A stretch of DNA of 26,142 bases from Bacillota bacterium. GTDB lineage: Bacteria; Bacillota; Clostridia; Acetivibrionales; JAFADI01. The notes beneath the pieces are model-generated. The model made no database searches. It saw nothing but the letters and a program-made list of their open reading frames with translations, and was not told the origin of the DNA. Positions 16,314 to 23,824 of this stretch are shown here, piece by piece. Position 1 is the first letter of the stretch; each line of letters begins with the position of its first letter. The stretch is taken from NCBI GenBank assembly GCA_023424965.1, contig JAFADI010000242.1:1-26142 (forward strand), given 5' to 3'. Both the position numbers and the translations under genes were made by a program.

Positions 16314-18332
16314 ATGGAAGGAATTTTTAGAGTGGAGGGAAACCGTTTAGTACGTGAATATGATTCGGAAAAATTGTGGATAGAACCCTGGGGGAAGAAT
16401 AGTTTGCGCGTCCGGGCAACGCATCTTTCCTCCATACAGCCGGAAGACTGGGCATTGTTGCATCAAGAATCAAGGGAGGTCAAAATTTCAATTGAAGGAA
16501 ATGGGGCCAGCATCATTAACGGTAAAATCCGTGCTCTGATTTCAGAAGGTGGAAAAATCATATTTTTTAACCAAAGGGATGAAATTCTATTAGAGGAATA
16601 TGTGCGAAATCGAAATAATCTGAATGAATTCTGCAGCGCTTTGAATATCGATGCACGTGAGTTCAAGCCGATCCCTGGAGGGGATTACCAACTAACCTTG
16701 AGATTTGAATCCAATCCCAATGAGAAAATTTACGGCATGGGACAATACCAGCAGCCCTTTTTAAATGTCAAGCACTGTACTTTGGAACTGGCGCAAAGAA
16801 ATTCACAGGCCAGTGTGCCATTCGCTCTTTCGAGCCTGGGGTATGGGTTCCTTTGGAATAATCCTGCCATTGGACAGGTTACCTTTGGGAAAAACCTAAT
16901 AGAATGGGTAGCAAAATCGACAAAACAATCAGATTATTGGATAACTGCCGGAGATACACCTGCTGAAATAGAAGAGGCCTATGCCGGAGTAACAGGAACT
17001 GTGCCGATGATGCCTGACTATGGAATGGGCTTTTGGCAATGCAAACTCAGGTACCAGACGCAGGAGGAACTGCTTGCTGTGGCGCGTGAGTACAAACGTA
17101 GAGGTCTTCCTATCTCGGTTATTGTTATAGACTTCTTTCATTGGCCTAAGCAGGGTGAATGGAAATTTGATCAGGAATATTGGCCTGACCCCGGAGCGAT
17201 GGTTAAGGAACTGAAGGATATGGGCATTGAATTAATGGTTTCTATTTGGCCTACCGTGGACAAGACCAGCGAAAACTATCAGGAGATGCTGCAAAAAGGC
17301 TATCTGGTCAGAACTGACAGGGGAATCCGCACGACAATGGATTTTTTAGGGGATACTGTATTCTATGACGCAACCAACCCAGGGGCACGGGACTTCGTCT
17401 GGAAGACAGCCAAAAAGAATTATTACGACCACGGAATAAAGATATTCTGGCTGGATGAGGCTGAGCCGGAATATACGGTTTATGATTTTGACAACTACCG
17501 ATATCACCTTGGACCCAATGTTCAGGTAGGTAACCTCTATCCCGTAATGTATGCTAAAACATTTTTTGACGGTATGCAGGAAGCCGGCCAGGAGAATATT
17601 ATCAACCTCTTAAGATGCGCATGGGCAGGAAGTCAACGTTACGGTGCGCTGGTATGGTCCGGTGATATAGATTCAAGCTTTGAGTCTCTCAGAAATCAAT
17701 TCAAAGCGGGCCTTAACATGGGACTGGCAGGCATACCCTGGTGGACAACAGATATAGGAGGCTTCCATGGAGGGAATCCTGATGACCCTAAGTTCAGGGA
17801 ATGTATTATAAGGTGGTTCCAGTATGGCGCTTTCTGTCCTGTTTTCAGGCTTCACGGAGACCGTATGCCGGCCGGGGAGCCCTTGGGAACCAGTGGAGGC
17901 GGTATGTGCTGGAGTGGCGCGCCCAACGAGGTGTGGAGCTATGGGGAAGACGCCTACGAGATATTTAGAAAATTCCTGTTTCTTCGAGAACGCTTGAAGC
18001 CATATATAACCGGACTGATGGAAGTCGCCCATGAAAAGGGAACTCCTCCAATGCGGCCACTGTTCTATGACTTCCCTGAAGATAAGGAAGCGTGGAATGT
18101 TGAAGACCAGTACATGTTTGGCCCTGACATTTTGGTTGCACCTGTCCTTTATGAAGGACAGAGGAGCAGAAGCATATATCTGCCGAAGGGGAACGAATGG
18201 GTGGATATAAACAGGGAGAGGCCATTTAAAGGGGGGCAACGGATCGAGTATGATGCACCTATTGACATTCTACCACTGTTTCTAAAAGATGATGCAAGTT
18301 TGAAGATTGATGCCTTTAAAGATAATAAATAG
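16314..18332 (+). CDS. Cytoplasmic GH31 glycosidase, probably alpha-xylosidase
   Basis: The ATG follows GAGGGG. The 672-residue protein has no signal peptide. It has the GH31 order: an N-terminal beta-sandwich (about 1-225), then a (beta/alpha)8 barrel. The probable nucleophile is Asp381 (KIFWLDEAEPEY) and the acid/base Asp451 (VWSGDIDSSFESLR). Downstream come GIPWWTTDIGGF and FQYGAFCPVFRLHGDR, then beta-sandwich tails. GH31 holds alpha-glucosidases, alpha-xylosidases and a few other activities. The WLD-EPE type nucleophile motif and the context favour alpha-xylosidase, but this is not decisive. It is the last gene of the operon, 70 bases after GH127, and is followed by a terminator. Confidence 0.88.
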   Translation: MEGIFRVEGNRLVREYDSEKLWIEPWGKNSLRVRATHLSSIQPEDWALLHQESREVKISIEGNGASIINGKIRALISEGGKIIFFNQRDEILLEEYVRNRNNLNEFCSALNIDAREFKPIPGGDYQLTLRFESNPNEKIYGMGQYQQPFLNVKHCTLELAQRNSQASVPFALSSLGYGFLWNNPAIGQVTFGKNLIEWVAKSTKQSDYWITAGDTPAEIEEAYAGVTGTVPMMPDYGMGFWQCKLRYQTQEELLAVAREYKRRGLPISVIVIDFFHWPKQGEWKFDQEYWPDPGAMVKELKDMGIELMVSIWPTVDKTSENYQEMLQKGYLVRTDRGIRTTMDFLGDTVFYDATNPGARDFVWKTAKKNYYDHGIKIFWLDEAEPEYTVYDFDNYRYHLGPNVQVGNLYPVMYAKTFFDGMQEAGQENIINLLRCAWAGSQRYGALVWSGDIDSSFESLRNQFKAGLNMGLAGIPWWTTDIGGFHGGNPDDPKFRECIIRWFQYGAFCPVFRLHGDRMPAGEPLGTSGGGMCWSGAPNEVWSYGEDAYEIFRKFLFLRERLKPYITGLMEVAHEKGTPPMRPLFYDFPEDKEAWNVEDQYMFGPDILVAPVLYEGQRSRSIYLPKGNEWVDINRERPFKGGQRIEYDAPIDILPLFLKDDASLKIDAFKDNK

Positions 18333-18373
18333 CTGCAAGTCTGTATTCCCTGGAATAACTGTGGAGAAGATAG

Positions 18374-18400
18374 CCTGCCCTTGGTCAAGGGCAGGTTTTT
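18374..18400 (+). terminator. Terminator of the SBP2-GH31 operon
   Basis: CCTGCCCTT (18374-18382) pairs with AAGGGCAGG (18387-18395) around the loop GGTC and is followed by TTTTT. It lies 41 bases after the GH31 stop. Confidence 0.92.
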
Positions 18401-18420
18401 ATAAAGGGAGGATTGTAGTA

Positions 18421-18483
18421 ATGCCTGATAATGCAAATAGCAAGTTAGCTGTACAGGAAAGTACAGCTTCTCTGGACAGATGA
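18421..18483 (+). pseudogene. 20-codon ORF with good ribosome site, possibly the remnant of a gene
   Basis: An ATG preceded by GGGAGG (spacing about 11) opens a 20-residue frame (MPDNANSKLAVQESTASLDR) that ends at TGA. It lies between the operon terminator and the convergent secreted-protein gene. A well-placed ribosome site on so short a frame suggests the 5' end of a gene whose remainder was lost. It also overlaps an 8 bp inverted repeat (18447-18468). I recognise no family. Confidence 0.25.
18447..18468 (-). terminator. Hairpin downstream of the Big2-domain gene
   Basis: AGCTGTAC and GTACAGCT pair around a 6-base loop, 23 bases beyond the minus-strand stop codon. There is no T-tract after it, so its role as a terminator is uncertain. 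Confidence 0.3.
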
Positions 18484-18490
18484 TGAAACC

Positions 18491-19285
18491 TTATTTAAAA
18501 TATTGTAAATCAGCGGGATAAAATGGGCAATCCTGCAATTGATGCATAACAAGGGGGCCGTTATCATTCCATTTGGAAATATATAAGTCTCCCAACTGGT
18601 ATGTTGAGTATCCGGCAAGATAGCTTGGATTGTATTTTTTAACTTCGGTTGCTTTAATTGCCCAATGGGTGCCGTTATAATATACGATAGCATGATTACT
18701 GGCAGTGCCGTAACTGTAACTGCCGTCCTGGAGCATCTCATTTTGGTAAAATGAAGTTCTGAGCCCTGGATTTTGTGCCATTCCCCATGCATATGTCGCG
18801 CAAGCATAAGGTCCTTTTCCATCTAATACAATGTTGCCGGCCCCATAACTTCGGGCATAGGTCCAATCCGAGGATGTAATGGCCGTCCCATTATATTTGG
18901 GTGCATATCCGAGGAGTGTCCCGCCTGGTGAATACACTGGATATTGGGGGTCTGGTGGAGGCGCAGAACCTACAACCGTGACATTATAAGTACTTAATCC
19001 ATACGGTGAGGAATAACTGATTACGGTATACCCTGCCGAAACACCGGTTACCAAACCCGTTTGACTGACTGTCGCGGCAGAAGGATTGCTGCTGCCCCAA
19101 CCTCCGGAGTCAACACTTGAGATCAGTTGTAATGTTGAACCAACACTTACAGTGGCGCTAGGACCAGTTATAGCTGCAAAAATACTGGATGGTGTTAAGC
19201 TTAGGACAATTAAGGAAATTACAAATACTGTAAAAAGTTTTTTCATACTTCTCTTTGGTAATAAGCCTGATCTTAAATATATCAT
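18491..19285 (-). CDS. Secreted protein with Big2 (Ig-like) domain and an unrecognised Cys/His C-terminal domain
   Basis: AAAGGAG lies about nine bases before the ATG at 19285, which gives 264 residues; a start at 19246 (MKKLFTV) would also leave a signal peptide but has a poorer site. The signal peptide ends near SSIFAA. Residues about 42-105 are a bacterial Ig-like domain of group 2 (SSNPSAATVSQTGLVTGVSA). A Pro-rich hinge (PPPDPQYP) leads to a 150-residue C-terminal domain with Cys162 in PYACATYAWGMA and His198 in SNHAIVYY. That spacing recalls CHAP/NlpC-type cysteine amidases, but no third catalytic residue is clear. A cell-wall or protein hydrolase is possible. The link to arabinan use is positional only, and no shared element precedes it. 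Confidence 0.72.
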   Translation of the reverse strand: MIYLRSGLLPKRSMKKLFTVFVISLIVLSLTPSSIFAAITGPSATVSVGSTLQLISSVDSGGWGSSNPSAATVSQTGLVTGVSAGYTVISYSSPYGLSTYNVTVVGSAPPPDPQYPVYSPGGTLLGYAPKYNGTAITSSDWTYARSYGAGNIVLDGKGPYACATYAWGMAQNPGLRTSFYQNEMLQDGSYSYGTASNHAIVYYNGTHWAIKATEVKKYNPSYLAGYSTYQLGDLYISKWNDNGPLVMHQLQDCPFYPADLQYFK

Positions 19286-19324
19286 ATGGATACACTCCTT
19301 TATTAGATTTATTAAATAAATACT

Positions 19325-19364
19325 AAAAAAAGCTTGTGCAGTTGTTTTCTACACAAGCTTTTTT
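19325..19364 (-). terminator. Terminator of the GH39-like gene
   Basis: A 13 bp stem (GCTTGTG with CACAAGC, plus six A-T pairs; 19326-19338 with 19352-19364) lies just beyond the minus-strand stop codon and carries T-runs on both strands, so it is probably bidirectional. It separates the glycosidase from the Big2-domain gene. Confidence 0.88.
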
Positions 19365-19373
19365 CATCCAAAA

Positions 19374-21044
19374 CTAATTAAGTTCAATATAGTCAATCTC
19401 TGCATAATTTGTAGCCTTTGTAAACCTTATGGTGTTGCTGCCCGCATTAAGGCTTACGGATTTTGTCACCAAAGCTCCGTTGTTCGGTGCATTGAACCAG
19501 CCTCCTGTTGTCGAATAGGAGATGGAGGATGCTGTTCCGCCATTGACACTGACGTTGTGGGTCGATGCAGCCGTTCCGCCGTTAGCATAATGAACGGTCA
19601 TTGTATATGCTTTAGCAGTTGCTGCATTGACAGTAAACTGGACATAGCTGTCGCTGTAATCTATCTGACCGACATATTGGTTATTGGAGCAGGTACTGCT
19701 GCTGAATACGTTGCAGCGGTTCCTTGTGGCGCTCTCCGCCTCATACCTGGCCGCTCCGCTGCCTGAACCTGGAGTTATGTATATACGGTAGCCGGAGCTG
19801 CCGTTCATGCCTGTGACAGATACGGTAATCTGACCGTTGGATACTGTATAATTCGATGTTGATATTGTGGCTGGGCCGTTGCTAACGGTATCCTTGTTTA
19901 CCCAGTCCACCTTCTCCACCTTAACGGATGCGGTAGATCCAATAAAGGACGGTATATTTTTAAATGTTACATTCGTTGTCCCGTCATTGGGTCCGCCCAT
20001 AAGCATGCTTATATATTTTGCACCTGAATCGACACAAGCAAAGCCATCTATTCCGGTACCTTTATTATTGGGTGATGTCACACTTACCATATTGCCGCTC
20101 ATATCGCCATACCATTTGTAGAACCACCAGCCTGCACCTTTTTGGGTATCCGTTGCAAGGAGGCTTCCCAGCCTGCCGGGATAGGCGGTAAACCACCAGG
20201 ATATGCATGCACTTTCTACAGTATAGCGCTCAAACTTTGCTATATAACGGGCGGATGACCCCGGCTGCCCTTCCAGTGCACGGGTAGGATCGCAATATTC
20301 GTTTATGCAGATTGGCCTGGCGCTTATTCCAAGGGAGGATTCGATTGCCCTGTAGTCTTCAATATCACCCGATACATACTGAACGCCAGTGTTAAGCTCA
20401 TGCCAGCAAACTATATCAGGCAGACAGTTGTTTGTTTTACAGAAGCTCATAAAACTGTTCATATAATTATGGTTGTATGTAGCGATTGAAGGACCAATGA
20501 TTTTGGCGCCGGCATCATTTGAACGGATTGTATTGTAAGTCTGCAGCCACAAATTATTGAAAGTTCCGTTTGCAGTATTCCACGTGATGTCAGGCTCGTT
20601 CCATATTTCATATCCGTGGAAATTGGTATAGCCAGATGCTTTCTTATCGGTTATAACGGCTCTAACCTTATTGAGCCAATCCGTCATATTGGAAAAAGTA
20701 TAGGGCCAGTTCGGATAAATATCTGCCAAACGGATCTGAACTTTTCCAGTCGTGCCTGCAATCCTTCCGGCGACAGGAATTGCCGCACCAATGGGCTGCT
20801 GGTAGCCGGAACCGGCTCTTGCCGGATTGGTAAACACGTAAGGTTTCAGGGGAGCTACCAAATTTGCGACATCAGCAGGTTTGGTTTCGGTAATTCCATA
20901 AAGTGAACCGCTGGCGCAATGGGTAACACCCCGAAGGACACTTGCACAGTCTACCGTCATTGCAGTTGCTGCAGAGACGGGCATTACAGGCATTGAAGCC
21001 AGTACCACCATGATGCATAGCATCAACATTAGAACTTTTTTCAT
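19374..21044 (-). CDS. Secreted clan GH-A glycosidase (GH39-like) with C-terminal CBM35-like module
   Basis: AAGGAGG nine bases before the ATG at 21044 fixes the start (556 residues); an upstream TTG is only three bases from that site. The signal peptide ends about residue 26 (MPVSAA). The catalytic barrel (about 30-330) shows the clan-A acid/base Glu150 in GYEIWNEPD and a likely nucleophile Glu249 in RPICINEYCDP. Overall shape and the opening SLYGITETKP suggest GH39, a family with beta-xylosidases and arabinose-releasing enzymes such as the gum-arabic GAfase of bifidobacteria. Specificity cannot be read from sequence. A beta domain follows (about 335-425). Residues about 432-556 form a CBM35/CBM6-like module (ARYEAESA ... 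AEIDYIELN). It shares the regulatory element of GH93 and SBP2, so it likely acts on the same polysaccharide outside the cell. Confidence 0.82.
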   Translation of the reverse strand: MKKVLMLMLCIMVVLASMPVMPVSAATAMTVDCASVLRGVTHCASGSLYGITETKPADVANLVAPLKPYVFTNPARAGSGYQQPIGAAIPVAGRIAGTTGKVQIRLADIYPNWPYTFSNMTDWLNKVRAVITDKKASGYTNFHGYEIWNEPDITWNTANGTFNNLWLQTYNTIRSNDAGAKIIGPSIATYNHNYMNSFMSFCKTNNCLPDIVCWHELNTGVQYVSGDIEDYRAIESSLGISARPICINEYCDPTRALEGQPGSSARYIAKFERYTVESACISWWFTAYPGRLGSLLATDTQKGAGWWFYKWYGDMSGNMVSVTSPNNKGTGIDGFACVDSGAKYISMLMGGPNDGTTNVTFKNIPSFIGSTASVKVEKVDWVNKDTVSNGPATISTSNYTVSNGQITVSVTGMNGSSGYRIYITPGSGSGAARYEAESATRNRCNVFSSSTCSNNQYVGQIDYSDSYVQFTVNAATAKAYTMTVHYANGGTAASTHNVSVNGGTASSISYSTTGGWFNAPNNGALVTKSVSLNAGSNTIRFTKATNYAEIDYIELN

Positions 21045-21072
21045 ACACAAAAACCTCCTTATACTTTACCTC

Positions 21073-21133
21073 AAGCTAATTTATGTAAATGTCTTTATCT
21101 GGCTGGCTTCAGATAAAGACAGCACATTAGCTT
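21073..21133 (-). promoter_or_regulatory. Structured 5' leader of the GH39-like mRNA
   Basis: A perfect 11 bp inner stem (GTCTTTATCTG with CAGATAAAGAC, 21091-21101 and 21110-21120) with an 8-base loop is nested inside an 8 bp outer stem (AAGCTAAT with ATTAGCTT, 21073-21080 and 21126-21133). The -10 box at 21147-21152 puts the transcript start near 21140, so the structure is at the very 5' end. A 5' stabilising stem-loop is the simplest role. It resembles no riboswitch I recognise. Confidence 0.6.
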
Positions 21134-21146
21134 TATTTTACTTTTT

Positions 21147-21199
21147 ATTATATAGATAGAAAACTCTACCATAAATTCTAATTTTTTAAGAATAGTGGA
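21147..21199 (-). promoter_or_regulatory. GH39-like gene promoter with shared element (site C)
   Basis: Read on the minus strand, the element begins TCCAC at 21199 and continues TATTCTTAAAAAATTAGAAT. A perfect TATAAT (21152-21147) starts 47 bases after its first base, the same spacing as at sites A and B. This third copy on the opposite strand, before a functionally related gene, is what makes the element convincing. Confidence 0.78.
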
Positions 21200-21500
21200 T
21201 TATTTTAAGCATGATAAAAATACATCACAAAATCACTTCCGGATTCATATTAACATTTTACCCGGCCCGCTGTTTTCCGTATGAAATAAGGTACTACGTT
21301 AATATCAATACAGGTTTTCCTATTAAATTTAAGGATGATACAGATATCTTCCTTACTTAATCAATGTAATACTGTGTTTGATATGAGGACATAGGTAAAA
21401 GAATGTGCTTGTTTAAGCCGGGCTTCTGGGGTCTATTTCCCTTGTGTATTTAAGAGTGATTTTCTGATATAATGGGAATATAAATAGTAAGTTTACTGAA
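21200..21500. other. Divergent intergenic region
   Basis: Between site C and the small plus-strand operon I see no gene-like frame. The only recognisable signal is an extended -10 promoter, TGATATAAT (21465-21473), for the downstream pair; its -35 is weak. Confidence 0.5.
21465..21473 (+). promoter_or_regulatory. Extended -10 promoter of the aspartic-protease pair
   Basis: TG-A-TATAAT is a perfect extended -10 box, 43 bases before the chosen start codon. No good -35 hexamer lies at 16-18 bases, which extended -10 promoters tolerate. Confidence 0.55.
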
Positions 21501-21515
21501 ATGGGGTTGGTTATT

Positions 21516-21761
21516 ATGACTTGGCAAGAAGTTCGAAGGTTATATCCTGACCAATTTGTGAAGTTCGAAATCATTGAATCTCATGTTGAAGGTGATAAGG
21601 AATTTGTTGATGAAGTGGCTGTAATAAAGTCAATTGCAGACGGTAAGGAAGCAATGAAGGAGTTTGTTCATCGAAAAGAAGGGCAGTTTGTATATAGCAC
21701 GAAAAATGAAAAAGTTATCATTGAACTTATAAAACATGTTGGTATCCGGAGGGGCGTATAA
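21516..21761 (+). CDS. Small conserved-looking hypothetical protein (81 aa), partner of the protease gene
   Basis: The frame opens MTWQEVRRLYPDQFVKFEII, continues with a central IADGKEAMKEF and ends VIIELIKHVGIRRGV. I prefer ATG 21516 because the MTWQE opening looks like the native terminus; ATG 21501 would add five residues and neither has a strong ribosome site. It is acidic, soluble and has no signal peptide. The next gene begins one base after its stop with its ribosome site inside this frame, so the two are a tight pair. I recall similar small proteins beside retropepsin-like genes in Firmicutes, but the function is unknown to me. Confidence 0.72.
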   Translation: MTWQEVRRLYPDQFVKFEIIESHVEGDKEFVDEVAVIKSIADGKEAMKEFVHRKEGQFVYSTKNEKVIIELIKHVGIRRGV

Positions 21762-21762
21762 T

Positions 21763-22149
21763 ATGTACGAGTTACACGATAAAAACGGACTATTATACGC
21801 TTCAATTATGCTTTCTCATGGTGATAAGTCGGTTATTATAGAAGATGTTATTATCGATACGGGCGCTTGCCATACTATTGTATTGACAGACTATCTTGAG
21901 AGCTTGGATGTCGCATTCAATGATACGGATGAGCTTGTGAAAACTTCTGGTTATGGTGGAGTTCAATATAGTTCAGTGCGAAAAACAATTGAAAAACTGA
22001 CAATTGGGGATATAGTCATAGAAAATATGAAAATAGACTTTGGAGATATTGATCCTTTTGAAAGAGTTAACGGGTTGATTGGGTTGGATTTTTTGAGGTA
22101 TGCAGGTTTAATTATTGATTTGGTTGGCCTAAAAATGTATAAGAAGTAA
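21763..22149 (+). CDS. Retropepsin-like aspartic protease
   Basis: ATG 21763 is chosen because GGAGGG (21748-21753) lies nine bases upstream. The 128-residue product has the retroviral-type aspartic-protease signature IIDTGACHTIV, with catalytic Asp in DTG at about residue 33. Near the C terminus is the hydrophobic-hydrophobic-Gly motif (NGLIGLDFLRYAGLIIDL). Its length fits a single-lobed protease that must dimerise to form an active site. It has no signal peptide, so it acts in the cytoplasm. The target is unknown; the 81-residue partner encoded one base upstream is a candidate substrate, inhibitor or adaptor. Confidence 0.82.
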   Translation: MYELHDKNGLLYASIMLSHGDKSVIIEDVIIDTGACHTIVLTDYLESLDVAFNDTDELVKTSGYGGVQYSSVRKTIEKLTIGDIVIENMKIDFGDIDPFERVNGLIGLDFLRYAGLIIDLVGLKMYKK

Positions 22150-22459
22150 TAGTGCTTGGGTTATCCTTGGGGGCTGGGTACATCCCTTCACCTGGCAAAG
22201 CATTCTCACGGAAGTAAATTGACATAACAACGAACATTGGGAAAAAACTTAAAAATCTTGCATCTGCTGCAATTGTCCTGCGGTGGGGGCAAGATTTTTT
22301 TTGAGAAAAGCACCTTAACCTTCTGTAGATATTACAAGGAAGTCGATAATAATACATTCAAATAATTTATCCGGGATGCTATCATTAAATTGCGTTAACG
22401 ACGAGCTTACGGTGCACTGAATACCTCTTTAATCAAAATGCAGGGGAGGAATAAAATCA
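22150..22459. other. Intergenic region before the second transporter operon
   Basis: It contains the terminator of the protease pair (22251-22302). No gene is supported. The promoter for the next operon must lie in 22303-22440, but I see no clear -35/-10 pair, and the shared element of sites A-C is absent. Confidence 0.5.
22251..22302 (+). terminator. Terminator of the aspartic-protease pair
   Basis: AAAAATCTTGC (22251-22261) pairs with GCAAGATTTTT (22289-22299), followed by more T residues. The 27-base loop is long, but the 11 bp stem and T-tract are clear. Confidence 0.75.
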
Positions 22460-23788
22460 ATGAAAAAAAGATCACTGGCTCTAGCACTTGCAGTTATATT
22501 TACACTTACACTTTTTGCAGGCTGCGCACAGAAGGCTGAGCCCGCACAGCCAGGCGGAACAAAGACCGAAGAAACAACGGCGGCGAAGGATGCCCAAAAG
22601 GCGGATGACAAAAAGGTTGGCGGTGAAATTCAGTTCATGACGTACCGGGACGACCTCTTGAATTCCTGGTGGCCAAAGAAATTTGAAGAATTCAAGGCGA
22701 AATACCCCGATATAAAAATAATAACCTCCACATCGAAGAACTTCGATCAGGATTTCAAGGTCAGGTTATCTTCAAATGACATCCCTGATGTGTTTACCAT
22801 TATGGCGGACCGGTATTCCGATGCCCAGAGATCACAATTTATGATGCCTCTGGACGATGTTTTCCCGGATTTGGTGAAGAACTGGGAAGGCAATGGAAAC
22901 AACATCAATCAAAATGACCAAAAAACCTATGGCTTGACTTACGGTGGCCAGGGCATCGGCCTCGCATACAACAAAAAGATCTTCGCTGAGCTGGGACTAC
23001 AGGCTCCCAAGACCTTCGACGAGCTTATTGACGCAGCGAAAAAGATAAAAGCAAAAGGCCTGATCGGCTTTACGGGAACACTAAAACCCCGCTGGACGAT
23101 GCAGCCCTATTATTGGACGGCACAGGCCCTTCTGGACAATCAGACCGAAACCTTCAAAAAGATGGCGGAATCCGATGCGCCTTTCGCAGCGGATTCACCC
23201 TATGGCAAGATGATGGAGGTACTTGCCAGGCTCCGTGATGCAAAAGTTATGGAGGATGACCCTGCCTCCTACGATTGGGAGCCTTACTTGAAGGATGCTG
23301 GAAGCAACAAGATCGGTATGGCGTTCACCTGGACGAATACCCCTTGCCAGTGGCCCGGCAGAGGCGACGGCAGCATGAAGGTCGAAGACATCGGTTTTGT
23401 TCCATTCCCCTATGACAACAGCGGCGGACCTTACAAGGTGTTGATCCAGGCAGACTGGTCCCTTTGTATGGCAAAAGCTCCGAAGAATCTTGAAGCTGCA
23501 AAGGACTTCTACAAATTCCATATGGATGATATTTACGGCGACTATGCGAAGGAAACGGCCAGCATTTCCGCCAAAAAGGGCCTTGTTACCGATGTGCCCT
23601 ACCTCAAGGAATTTGACGCTGCAAAACCTGTAAAGGTGAATGCGGAGAAATATCCCAATGAATTCAAGACACTCATGGACAAGGCGCAGATAAACCTTGA
23701 CGACCCGTATGTTGAAGTGGGCATAGGCACCGATATCAAGACGGTTCTCGACAAATTGAACGCCGCCTGGAAAAAAGCAAAGAGTTAA
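22460..23788 (+). CDS. Sugar-binding lipoprotein SBP3 of a second CUT1 importer
   Basis: The ATG follows GGGGAGGA. The 442-residue protein has a lipobox FAGC with lipidated Cys22, then an Ala/Glu/Lys-rich linker. The mature part is a family-1 solute-binding protein (GGEIQFMTYRDD, TYGGQGIGLAYNKKIF, PKTFDELIDAAKKIKAKGL). It is not close to SBP1 or SBP2 beyond the family fold, so it belongs to a separate importer, probably for a different glycan fragment. It heads an operon with two permeases and is set apart from them by a strong stem-loop. Confidence 0.9.
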   Translation: MKKRSLALALAVIFTLTLFAGCAQKAEPAQPGGTKTEETTAAKDAQKADDKKVGGEIQFMTYRDDLLNSWWPKKFEEFKAKYPDIKIITSTSKNFDQDFKVRLSSNDIPDVFTIMADRYSDAQRSQFMMPLDDVFPDLVKNWEGNGNNINQNDQKTYGLTYGGQGIGLAYNKKIFAELGLQAPKTFDELIDAAKKIKAKGLIGFTGTLKPRWTMQPYYWTAQALLDNQTETFKKMAESDAPFAADSPYGKMMEVLARLRDAKVMEDDPASYDWEPYLKDAGSNKIGMAFTWTNTPCQWPGRGDGSMKVEDIGFVPFPYDNSGGPYKVLIQADWSLCMAKAPKNLEAAKDFYKFHMDDIYGDYAKETASISAKKGLVTDVPYLKEFDAAKPVKVNAEKYPNEFKTLMDKAQINLDDPYVEVGIGTDIKTVLDKLNAAWKKAKS

Positions 23789-23824
23789 TCAGCAAATAAT
23801 AAGATATTTTGATCACACTGGAAG

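Noticed and set aside
17673..18239. 188-codon minus-strand frame opposite GH31
   Set aside because: Antisense shadow; GH31 motifs on the plus strand cover the same bases.
22112..22357. Minus-strand frame across the protease 3' end and its terminator
   Set aside because: It overlaps the end of the protease gene and reads through a clear terminator hairpin, and its product resembles nothing I know.
22366..22395. Possible fourth copy of the shared element before SBP3 (TCCGG ... ATTAAATT)
   Set aside because: TCCAC is not matched, the TTAAA block is five bases out of register and no -10 box lies at the fixed spacing.
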